Positions 44,601 to 55,410 of a DNA stretch of 64,000 nucleotides are shown here, in pieces. The notes beneath the pieces are model-generated. The model did not search any database. It was not told the DNA's origin and saw only the letters and a program-made list of their open reading frames with translations. A program made the position numbers and the translations under genes. The DNA is taken from the NCBI GenBank assembly GCA_026545225.1, contig CM048845.1, forward strand, positions 93,126,533 to 93,190,532. The letters are read 5' to 3'. Positions within the stretch are counted from its first letter, which is position 1; every line of letters starts with the position of its first letter. The DNA comes from Cornus controversa. Lineage: Eukaryota; Streptophyta; Magnoliopsida; Cornales; Cornaceae.

Positions 44601-47600
44601 CAAGCTCGGCTTGTCATTGTTCAGCCAAGCTTGGGCTTGGCTCGAGATGAGATTGTTTATTTATAAAATCACTTGCACAAATCTATATCGATATATATAT
44701 ATGTGTACAATCACTATGTGAGTACCAAAAATATATATGTAAAATCAGATACACACACACAAACGTATCTTTATATGAATTTAAATACATATTCAAATAT
44801 ATATATGTACATATATGTAGAAGAATTTGATCGTTCTGATTTCCTCGTCGACCTCTAATTTCTCAACCACCAGTGCCGCCAGTTTTTTGGTAATGTCAAC
44901 AAGGATAACACTTGTGGGTCTTCTTCTTCATAGTTGCGGAAAGATTAAAGGTGAGTGTGAAAGAGATAAAGAGAGAACCTCCACAACACACAAGTTGATC
45001 TGAAAGTGGGAGAGATACAGAGAGATCTGAGAGAACGATGGAGATGGCTGCTTGGGGTGTGGGTGACGGCTAATTAGGGTTTCAAGAGATATGATCTCTT
45101 TTTTGGTAGGGTATGTTTACAACCACTGGATTCATTGTAATCTGATGGTTTATAATTGATAATGTTATTATTGTTATGAGCCTTAACAAAGATGGGCTTG
45201 AAATATGTGTGAACTTGGGCTAAACTTTATGACATATGGGCTTAAAATTTAAATTTAAGACACTGAAATATAGTGGGCCTAGTATACGAGCTTGTTCACT
45301 AGCCTTGTGAGCCGAGCTCACCACTGTTCAAGCTCGGCTCGTTCATTAAATGAGCCTGAAACATGAGCTAGAATTCAGCTTGTTTACTAAATGAATGAGC
45401 CCGAGCCGAGCTCTTAGTAAGCCTAGCCCGAGCTGTTCATGAAGAACTTTGTTCATTTATAGCCCTAATGGCTATGTATACACATACAAAACACTTGAAA
45501 ATTGGAAGTTTGGAATGAAGATGAACCTGAGAACTCGACCATGGTTTGAAGTTGTGGTAGTGGCTTTGATCTCAAGGGCATTGAGAGGACCTGGTTGTAG
45601 TGCGAATAAATGAGATTGGTGGGTGGTATGCAATTATATGCTGCATACGTTGCTAAAAATTTCTAAAAAAATATAAAACATTCAAACTAATATGAACTCA
45701 ATGGATCCATAAAGTTGAAAATTATACACCATGCAACACAGATAAGATTCTCTAAAAGGTTAGTACAAGTGCTACTTAGTACTTCAAACTACTAAGGTCA
45801 CAGAGTGGCAAATATTAAGTCCTTAAAAGATAAACATTTTGTTGTCTGATACCAAGATATTGTTAGGATTTAGCCATCAGGTTATGCTTGATTTTATTCT
45901 ATTGGCATTTGGTATTCATGAGCCAGCACCAATATGACCGAGCGATGGTTAAGTTGAGGAATCGCACGTAACTTGGATTTCATTTGTTATGCGTCTCAAA
46001 CTCATTGCCGTTTGCCAGTCCTTTGATCTCGTTTCGACTAGACCTAGGAAACTCGGATTGAACCAGTACTGTAAACACTGAGCTGGGCATGCGCCTACAC
46101 CTGCCTCTTATCCTAGTCCATAGTCCATATACGGTGTATTTTTAAGCATTAACTTGAAACTACTTGAAGTTTGTAAATGAGCAATGTTTGTAGAGATGGT
46201 TATTAATGTGTTCTATTTAGCAATCCTTAGAAAATGTCATCCTACATATCTTCTTATTTATTATGTAACAATAGTATACATATTGGTGCTAACTTTGCAA
46301 AATGAAATCAGCTAAGATGCACCTTCTTTGGGGTTTGGAGTGCCCCCTTATATACCACGAAAAAATAGATCTATTTCCTTTTTTAGTTTTATACTTTCAT
46401 TGGAATTCTGTATTAGATAATAAATCGAAACAGAAAAAGGAAGTGAGATTGTTATGTGTTAACTGATACAATTGAAGCAATTTTATGTGATTATCACACA
46501 TTTAATAGCGTATCTCCAAAACTTAGTGTAGTATATTTACAAAATGAAGTTTTAGCTGGGCTGGGCTTGTTCAAAGCAAGGGTCTTAATGAACTCCATTG
46601 GGTTATGGTATACAAGCCCATGTTTAGCCCCATGGCTTAGTTTGCGTATAGCTTGCACTGCATGAGTCGAATTCTAATTATCTTGTGTGCCACCTACAAC
46701 TCGCTCTATTTACCATTTTGAGGCAAAGTTAGAAATGTTTGTATGTGTATTCAGTTTAGGAATCAAATGTGGACACATGTCACGTCTACAAATGCTGACA
46801 AGTTATTCATTTAAAAGTAGAGGTGGCCATATGACATTCTTTATCTCTCAGAAACTTCTTCATGTATTGTTAGTGACTTTGTTGCTGAAACTTCTATATG
46901 TAATAGAATAACAAGTCCAGGTATGAATTTCTTCTATAGTGATTTTTTTTAGACACTTAACCAACCTATGTGTTTTGGAGAGTCCTTTGTTTTTGGGAAC
47001 CTTTTGCTCTCTGTCCTGTATTTTGTCGAAAATATTTGTTACTTCTATTGCTATATGGATCTTTTGAAGTTGATTATATAATTTTATGTATCTTCTGCGT
47101 GCACTTCTTGAAGTTAATTCTATGATTTTTTTACCCTTCTGCTTTTCTCTATGCTATTGGTACACAAGTCTTTTAGTTTTTGATGCTCTTGTTAGTTTGA
47201 TGATCATAATATCATTGCAGAGTTGATCGGAACAAATATCAAATTCAGATTCCCTTGCCACCGAAAATTGACCCAAGTGTAACTATGATGACAGTGGAGG
47301 AAAAGCCAGATGTGACATACAACGATGTTGGTGGATGTAAGGAGCAGATTGAAAAGATGCGAGAGGTGCATTGTGGACAATTTTTTTTTTTTTTTGGATT
47401 AAGTTTATTTACGAATCTAGATTTTGTCCTCTAAATGACATTAACTTTGAATTCTGGTTTGAAACTAGATTTGGTTGCATGTCTGTACTTCTAATATAGG
47501 TCTGTACATATGGTGCCGATATCTATTATTCTTGCTGTAGGTTGTTGAGTTGCCCATGCTTCACCCCGAGAAATTTGTGAAGCTTGGAATTGATCCTCCT

Positions 47601-50600
47601 AAGGGTGTGCTGTGCTATGGTCCTCCTGGAACTGGCAAAACACTTCTAGCTAGAGCTGTGGCTAATCGAACTGATGCATGTTTCATTCGTGTTATTGGAA
47701 GTGAGCTTGTTCAGAAATATGTTGGTGAGGGAGCTCGTATGGTTCGTGAACTGTTTCAGGTACAAGCTGTCTCATGTTACAATGGCTGTCCAAAATGCTT
47801 CACAACTATGTTAGTAACTTAGAATCTAACTAATGTGTCCCTTTTTAGATGGCACGTTCAAAAAAGGCTTGTATCGTGTTTTTTGATGAAATAGATGCTA
47901 TAGGCGGTGCACGTTTTGATGATGGTGTGGGTGGAGACAATGAGGTTCAGCGCACAATGCTCGAGATCGTGAATCAGCTTGATGGCTTTGATGCTCGTGG
48001 AAACATCAAAGTTCTAATGGCAACAAATAGGTAAAGTTGGCTACCTTTCATATCAACGTTTATTTTTTGCCACATCTATAAATTCGGTTTTCAAGTGCAA
48101 CTAGGGTTAGAAATACTGTACTGTGGTGTTTCTTTTTTATTAATTTTTTTGGGAAAACCACTTTTTGTTATCTGCTTGTTTTCTTCCACTTCCCAGTCTC
48201 TTTCTCTTTTGTTCTCACAGGTCTATACGGTTGTTTCTGGGGGACATCTGCTCTGACTTGAAAATAACTTGAAGGCATTGTGCAAGATGTGATTCCCACA
48301 TTGTCTTCGAGTTGCTCTGAAATTGGAGTGGATAGAGAATCTCCCCTTGCATTTTGCTTGCTTCATCTTCTTCCCCTCCCTTGACCTTCTCCTCCATATT
48401 CTCTCTTTCCTAAGTGTAAGTTCTCCATGGTCTTGATTTGTGTCGCCACCTTTGTTCATTGCTTCATGTCGGGTTCTGCCATGTTCAAGTTGAGGTTGGC
48501 AGTGAGAAAGCCTTTTAAATGGCTGGTGTGGGTCCACAAGCTCTCTGGATTGGTCCTCTTTTTCTTCTGGCTGGGCTTCATGGGGAAACCTTGTTGGGTT
48601 TATTTGTGACCAGGTCAGTTCCTCATGGCTGATCTTGAGTTTGGTTATGTCACATTTTATAATCCCCTTTGTTACATGAACTTGGATACATGCATCGGGA
48701 GTGAAAATGTGCCTAAGATTTTATCAGATCTCCAAACCCAAGGATATGGGGACACGAATATACATTCATATTTTTTAATAACCTTATATATTCTTTGAAA
48801 TAAAATAGTGTATTTATGTATACAGTGTGTTAAGTATGAACACTTCACTTGTTTTGGAACAATTATGTACAAAAAGTAACATGCTATGGTAGTTTTTGTA
48901 CAAGTATAAAAAAAGCTTGAATTATCAGATGTGCTTGCTAGGTACATGTCCAACTGAACATGTTGGACGCATATTCCATCCCATACCCAAGTGTCATGCC
49001 TCCAGCACAAATATTTCACTCATTTTGAAGAGTCCATTTACTATGTATGATCTCTATTGCTTCTTGGTTTGGCGCTTTGCTTACAGATTGGATTTTTGAG
49101 CTCCTTTATGGCCCTTGGCAGATTCTTCCTTCTTTCTAGTGATGCCACATTTACGACACTTGCAGAGGTTCTTGTGTGAAGAGGCCTCTAAGTAGGTTTT
49201 GGTTCCTCTGGTTTGTGTATGTTGTAAAGGGAATGGTGTGGGTGTTCATTTGGAGGTGGTCACTGAGATCTGGGTGCTTTAGTCACTCTAAAAGCTTAGA
49301 TCTGATTGTTTATGGCTTTCACGGTGTTTGTGAGATGAAAGGTTATATCTACGCATGAATAGTGCATGTTCTGATCTTTGTTAGCCATCTCTCAGTTAAC
49401 AGTCATAGGCTGTCTAGTGCAGAATGTATTTGATGTGTGGTCCAAGAGTTAATGCTAGCTGGCAACACGAGTTTCTGGCATTCTATTTTAAAATTAAATT
49501 GGCTTTTGAACTGACTGTGCGGAGCACTTTGGCTTTGGTTTAGGTTTGGGTTGATGGTGTCTTGAACCATGAAAATCCTGTCTCATCCTCGGACCGTTGT
49601 GCTGTTTGTGTCTTTAATACATCTTGGCCTGGCTCTTCCGGGCTGTTCGATGACCCTTGTGTTTCTTGTTTGTGTCCCATAGGTTCATAGACCTTCTGCC
49701 ATGTTTGGCTGCCCCTCCTATATATTGGGTGAATCCTCGTGGCCTGTGAGAGGTCATTTTTAATGTTTCCCTTGGTTTGTGTTTTGGGTATTGTGTTGAG
49801 TATCATCGAATATCCAATTTTTGGGAACAGAAGTATCCTCTTACTACTAAAAGACATCCAGCTAATATCAAGAACTTAAAACTAAAGCCTTTAAAGACTT
49901 TGTCAGTCACTTTTTGTTATATGGTGATTTGTTTGTGGTTCTAAATTCTTTTCTTTTTCTAACACACTGATGCATGTATTTTAGATGTTATTTACTTTTC
50001 TTTCTGTTTTATTTACTACTACCTCACTCAGGTAAGGCTCATCTTGCAGTCCAACAAAAATTGATGTTCAACTTTTTATGTGATTTACAACTTCTTGACC
50101 ATCATCCTGCTTACATTGTGCCCTTTTGTTATACCACCTTTTAGACCTGACACACTGGACCCAGCACTGCTACGTCCTGGAAGGTTAGATCGCAAAGTTG
50201 AGTTTGGCCTACCAGATCTGGAGAGTAGAACACAGATATTTAAAATCCACACACGAACAATGAACTGTGAAAGGGATGTTCGGTTTGAACTTCTTGCTCG
50301 CCTCTGCCCAAATTCTACAGGTAAGAATGCCTCTTCATAAGAGGTTACCTTTCCATTGTTCCTTCATTATCAGAAAATTGATGCTGCTACTGTTACGATG
50401 AAAATAACATAATATGAAATTTAATGCCTTTTTGGTTTATTTATAGCGTACACTCATTCCTATGCATAGTTGTCAAATTGTTCATCATATTCTATATTGT
50501 GTACCACATCATGTATATAGTACATGATTTGTTTGCAAAGCAAATTAAAAAGATAGAAATAATATGTAATAGTGTCGTTGTTGTTTTACACCTCGACAAA

Positions 50601-53600
50601 AGAAAATTTATAAAAACCTACAAATACTCTACTAAAATTAGTAAAGTGGTGAGTAGGGGTCGAACCCACAGAGACTGCGTTGGTTTCGTTGTTAAGCTAT
50701 CAAGATCTCTTCTAATTTAATTGAAAAAGAATTTGTTTTGTTTTTAATTCTAAGGTGCTGAAATTAAATGAAATGAAATACAAACATAAATAAATGATAG
50801 ATAAAATTCAAGAGAGAGAAGTCTAGGGTCTTGACTTCACCACTAGCATCATACCATTGTCGATTGAAATTACTTTGGGGAAAATTCTATAATATGCATA
50901 AATAAGATTCATGGAACGATGAACATACAATTAAGGTCTAAGCAATAACCCATCTTCGGTTGGCACGAATCGTCTACCTAAACTAGGGTGTAGCACGACT
51001 CGTTTTTCCTAGGCATGGCCTATCAAAGTCCTTGTCTCATACACACATGTTCACAATGAAATCGTCAAGAGGATATATACAAACACTCACTAAGCTACAA
51101 CCCATCTTCGGTTGGCACGAATCGTCTACCTAAACTAGGGTGTAGCATGAAACGTCTTCCCTAGGCATGGACTGTCAAAGTTATATGTTCATACATGCAA
51201 TGAAAACTTGTTGTATAATTATTATTCATTTTTAATCTCTCATGGGAATGATTTGAGTTCAATCAAGATAAAATACCATCTAAGACAAGACAACATTAAA
51301 TCAAGAATGATTATAAACATTTAAACAACATAAATGCACATCTATGCAATTGTCACTTATTACACAAATAATACAAAATAGTCCTCAAAATTATACAACT
51401 ATATACATAAAAAGAATAATCTCCAAATATAACCCAATCAACAATGATACTTAGTTAGGGCTTCATTAAACCCCTAAGATGAAGTTAGCTCCTCATGGCA
51501 GTTGTTGAAGCCTCCCTTTTCTTTCTGTCAATCGTCACGAATCGCCTCCGTCTTTTCTCTCTGCTCTCCTCCGAATAATACCCAAGTTTTCTCTCTTTTT
51601 TCTCTTTTATTCAGCGAAGAAAACACAAACGGGACACCTCCTCCCAAAGTGGCAAATGCGCATAAGAAAATGACACATGCGCCTCAAAAGTGGCATTTGC
51701 GTCCAAAAAGTGGTAGCTGCGCAAATAGGGCAGAAAGTTGCCTTAAATGTCCGTTTTAGGAAATTTTCGTGAAATATGAAATTGTACAGAATTGAATTTT
51801 CTTCAACCCACGCGGAGTTTGGGTCGTTTTAACAATTGTGTACGGAGTTATGGTCTGAATACCAACATGGGTCTAGGACTTTTTAGGCCTGAATTGGCCC
51901 AATCTTCAATGTGAATAGGCCTAACACCATCTGTAGCCCGATTGCACCATTATTAGTTAGAATTACCCTTAATCACCTGAAATCCTGAAAAGATTAAAAT
52001 TATTAATAAAAACATGAAATAAATATTACTAAGACACTAATTTATATAATTTTAAGGGCATTGAATATGCAATATTCATTACTTATCACTACTGTTACGA
52101 TGAAAATAACATAATATGAAATTTAAGGCCTTTTTGGTTTATTTATAGTGTACACTCATTCCTATGCATAGTTGTCAAATTGTTCATCATATTCTATATT
52201 GTGTACCACATCATGTATATGGTACATGATTTGTTTGCAAAGCAAACTAAAAAGATAGAAATACTGAGCAAAAATATGAAATGGGGGAAGTAATCGTCAT
52301 TTATATGATGAAAAAAGCATGATATTCATATCTTGAGATGTAATATTAAGAATTAAGGTGTTTGAGAATGTATACTATAGTAATATGAGTATATGACTCT
52401 TCACTCCATTGTGTAGCTTAGTGAAGTGCATATAAAAATTTTCTATTATACACTAGAAGTTAAAATGCTATGGTTCACTTAAAAGGAAAAAGAAAAGATA
52501 TTGTTGCAAAATTGTGCAATGTAAGAAATGCTTCCCTTAATGTATTACCTCATCATTTGGATCAAATTCTAACAACTTTTAGTTTTTAAATTCTTGCCTA
52601 TAATGGTTGTCCATGACCTATCCAAAATACTCCCTCCTTTTGGAAGTTAGTGTATAAAATTTTGAACTTCTATACTCTGTACTTGGGTTTTAAAAACTTT
52701 CCCTAATTAATAATATAAATCTTTAAATTTTTTGTGGGTTATTTTTGGAATTTCGTAGGCCGACAATGTATTTAATGCATATCCCCTTGCAAGATACTCC
52801 CTCCATTCCAATTGAAGTGTTCCTCTTTCCTTCTTGAGATGTCCCAAAATAAGTAACCCTTTTGGAAAGTAATATATCAAATCTGTTAAATTTTCTAAAT
52901 TGTCCTTAGGTTTTGAAAAATTTCCCTAGTTAATAAATATAAATCATTTCAAAAAATGTGGATATAAAATCTTTTAAATTTTCTAAATTGTCCTTAGGTT
53001 TTGAAAAATTTCCCTAGTTAATAAATATAAATCATTACAAATTTTGTGGGTTAAATTTGGAATTTCTAAGGCAGACAAATAAATGGTGTTAGTTTCTCCA
53101 TACAAGGAGAATATGTAATTGGGACTATGTTATAAAGGAGGCAACAGAAAGCAAAAGCAGTCTTGTTCCTTTAATCTTGATGTACCTTTGCAACAACATT
53201 ATAGATAAACTCTCTAAAGAAATAGGTTCAGTTTTTACCTTGAAAAATGTTAAAAAATGCCAATAAATGAATTAAATCGAAGTGTACATGTATCATATAA
53301 TATATGCGTCACTCGAATGGTATCTTGTACCAACAGCGTTCTCATGGTCATTTTGATTTTCTTTACTCTTTTAGTTTTTAAGAGAGAGTTAAAAAATTTC
53401 CAATTTTTTAAAAATGATGTTTTGTATCCTATAAGTATGGATGGTGAGTCTTCTTTGGTAGTATTTCCTTAATTCACTGCATAAGGGACCCTTGCATGTT
53501 GTTTCAATGTCTTGTTCAGTCCCTTGCATGTTGTTTCAATGTCACATTCAAGAAACTGGTGTGTTCTGCAATTTTATTTTATGCTTTGCCTCAGTGAGAT

Positions 53601-53794
53601 GCTTAATGGTATAAATCATATATTCTTCTCATTCAGGAGCTGACATAAGGAGTGTGTGCACGGAAGCTGGAATGTATGCCATTCGAGCACGACGGAAGAC
53701 AGTAACAGAGAAGGACTTTCTTGATGCCGTGAACAAAGTCATCAAGGGGTACCAGAAGTTCAGCGCCACACCAAAGTACATGGTCTACAACTGA
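41628..53794 (+). CDS. RPT1: 26S proteasome regulatory ATPase subunit RPT1 (subunit 7)
   Basis: Ten exons splice in frame to 426 aa, the exact family length: 41628-41714, 42165-42246, 42876-42967, 43058-43135, 43862-43923, 47221-47365, 47541-47759, 47849-48030, 50145-50320, 53637-53794. The N-terminus is acidic ([13 protein letters not shown]), followed by a helical, coiled-coil-prone region and the OB domain. The AAA domain has Walker A GPPGTGKT (209-216), pore loop YVGEGARMV, Walker [11 protein letters not shown] (DE at 268-269) and the second region of homology [17 protein letters not shown] with the arginine fingers. It ends KYMVYN, as usual for RPT1. It is one of six ATPases in the base of the 19S particle that unfold ubiquitinated substrates and open the 20S gate. 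All catalytic residues are intact. Introns 5, 8 and 9 are 2.1-3.3 kb and carry transposons. Confidence 0.97.
44529..45475. mobile_element. Non-autonomous hAT element in RPT1 intron 5
   Basis: The 8-bp target duplication ATGGCTAT flanks it on both sides (44529-44536 and 45468-45475). The ends are inverted repeats TAGGGCTGCAAAT and, on the minus strand, TAGGGCTATAAAT. The element is 931 bp (44537-45467). Subterminal regions hold many GAGCCGAGC/GCTCGGCTC motifs. The interior (about 44830-45070) has a GA-rich, gene-like stretch of unknown origin. No transposase frame. Confidence 0.88.
45476..47220. other. Rest of RPT1 intron 5
   Basis: Non-coding. The open frames at 46456-46665 and 46687-46911 contain no recognisable domain and are probably chance. 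A good acceptor (ATTGCAG) ends the intron at 47220. Confidence 0.6.
48031..50144. other. RPT1 intron 8 with unidentified inserted sequence
   Basis: From about 48200 to 49860 the base composition is less AT-rich than in other introns, and minus-strand frames stay open longer (about 48223-48537 and 49540-49857). I do not recognise the peptides. This looks like one or more decayed retroelements, but class and ends are undefined. Confidence 0.4.
50387..50560 (+). repeat. Left copy of a 174-bp direct duplication in RPT1 intron 9
   Basis: Matches 52089-52262 with about four differences (for example AATGCC versus AAGGCC). The two copies flank the 1.5-kb insertion. Confidence 0.92.
50561..52088 (+). 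mobile_element. 1.5-kb unclassified insertion in RPT1 intron 9
   Basis: Lies exactly between the two 174-bp direct copies. Possible ends are TGTAATAGTG (50565) and ACTTATCA (52088), a TG...CA layout. It contains GGGGTCGAACCCACAGAGAC near 50660, a phrase I associate with repetitive plant elements. An internal direct repeat spaced about 159 bp carries CCATCTTCGGTTGGCACGAA (about 50950 and 51109). A third feature is a run of related phrases with TGCG near 51650-51725. There is no protein domain. It may be an LTR-derived or other non-autonomous element. Confidence 0.55.
52089..52262 (+). repeat. Right copy of the 174-bp direct duplication
   Basis: Partner of 50387-50560. It continues without break into ordinary intron sequence on its right, while the left copy continues into ordinary intron on its left, as expected for a very long target-site duplication. 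Confidence 0.92.
52628..53060 (+). mobile_element. Stowaway-like MITE ends and an internal 70-80 bp tandem duplication
   Basis: TACTCCCTCC occurs at 52628 and again at 52795 (TACTCCCTCCATTCC), the known Stowaway (Tc1/mariner) terminal sequence preceded by the TA target. Both face the same way and neither opposite end was found, so these are truncated. Downstream, TTTTCTAAATTGTCCTTAGG recurs (about 52892 and 52977), showing an internal tandem duplication. Confidence 0.55.
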
Positions 53795-55200
53795 TTGAGC
53801 TGCGTTGCTCGTATGAGAAACTAGCTTGTGGTGGCGTGTAAAGATATTTTGCTATTTGATTGCTTGGTTATGTATCGTTTTGAATTTGGAATGGTCGAGT
53901 TATAAGTGCCTTTTGGGTTACAGTGCTTTTAATGCTTTGCTTTTTTAATGTCAAAATGATAAGAGATAAATTGTATTGAGCTGCAAATGATGTTTGATCA
54001 GAGTCCAGCAGATTACATCAATGTTGATGACACTCTCTCACATCTCTACGTAATATAAATGCCAGTTATTACATTTTACCCCTTGTATAAATTTCGTATG
54101 TGAAATTTGTAAAATATATCATTCTATGTTGAACTTTCCAAAGTCTGGTCTCCCACCAAAAACATTTCTAGTTTAATCACCGAGTCATAATACATTTTTT
54201 CCCTAAATGGATAACAAATCTTATATATAGACATTCTCTTCTTAAATTGAAACAAACATCAATATTATGAAAGGACAAGATTAACTCTCTAAACATCAAT
54301 ATTATGAAATTCTATAGAAGTCTACATTCCTAAAACAATAAGAATATGGGTTTCAGTTTAAAGATGGCCGCTTTGTACGGGAGAATGTGACTTGTTTTTA
54401 TCTGGGGTTTCTTACTGCTCAAAAACTGCAGAGGTGGACTTGATTTCTAAGTTGCATATGGAACTTTTTAAAGAGGTCATTAGGAAGATATGTGACATTT
54501 AATTTTTGGCATAATTATACATAAAGCGAGTACTTTTAGATTTGTACACCATGATATCTAAAAAGTGCATAAAACCAAAAAATGCATAATACTTGTGTGG
54601 AACTCTGTTTTCAAAAAAATAGTTTTTTTTTTTTTTTGTTCTCGACATTTCTAGAATCTGGGACTGGGAGAGTTAAATGGTAGGTAGTCTCACCTTTAAC
54701 TCTGAAGGACTCCGACTTCTTGGAACAAATAATTATTAAAGCATCAAAAAAGTCTCATTTCCGATTTAGGTAATTGATCCCCTACAAGAAATTAATTGTA
54801 AGCAGAAGCTATACACATCTTGTTATGCGAAATTACAGATCATTTATGCGAACTTACAGATCATTTCAAATAAGTTACTCTAAGCAGTAGAAACTTTGTA
54901 GAATAAAATAGGAAGGCTCAAGATCCATTTTTCTTTTTTTTCATCTCAATCAGTTTAGGGGACACACACACGCAGCTATTTGCCTAATAAGTTCTATATT
55001 TGTATATTCGAATACACCCGAGATAAAGAAATTTCCATCTTGTTAGGTATGGCTTTATTTCTTCCAGAATTGTTCACTCATTACATAAAAGATCTCGCCA
55101 AACAGATTAAAAATGTCAAAAAGCTCAAGGAAGATAATCCTGTCTTCTATTTTAAAAAAAATAAAAAATAAAATGTAATACAGACTAAGAAATGGCATGA
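53795..55200. other. Convergent spacer between RPT1 and the H+-ATPase gene
   Basis: Contains the RPT1 3' UTR on the left and the H+-ATPase 3' UTR on the right. The open frame at 54980-55171 shows no domain. No other gene seen. Confidence 0.5.
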
Positions 55201-55206
55201 TTTATT
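55201..55206 (-). terminator. Candidate polyadenylation signal of the H+-ATPase gene
   Basis: AATAAA on the minus strand, 205 bp downstream of the stop codon. Position is reasonable for a plant near-upstream element, but use is unproven. Confidence 0.35.
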
Positions 55207-55410
55207 TGCACAAGGCCCCTTTGCAGATGCACTCTAAGCTTTGGAGTCCAAAATTTTTAGAATACCACTACAGAAATAAGCGACACCATTTACAGCAGCT
55301 CTTTCGATGCGTCTCTTGCAGATTATCCAATATTTACCATGCCAGCAATAGCAGTAATGTTTGTTTTCCATAGAAAATTGTGTGAGACAATCTTCCTGTG
55401 AAACATTGCT

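Noticed and set aside
50387..52262. LTR retrotransposon with 174-bp LTRs
   Set aside because: The repeats do not begin TG or end CA, and their outer sides join ordinary intron without target duplication. A duplicated target fits better.
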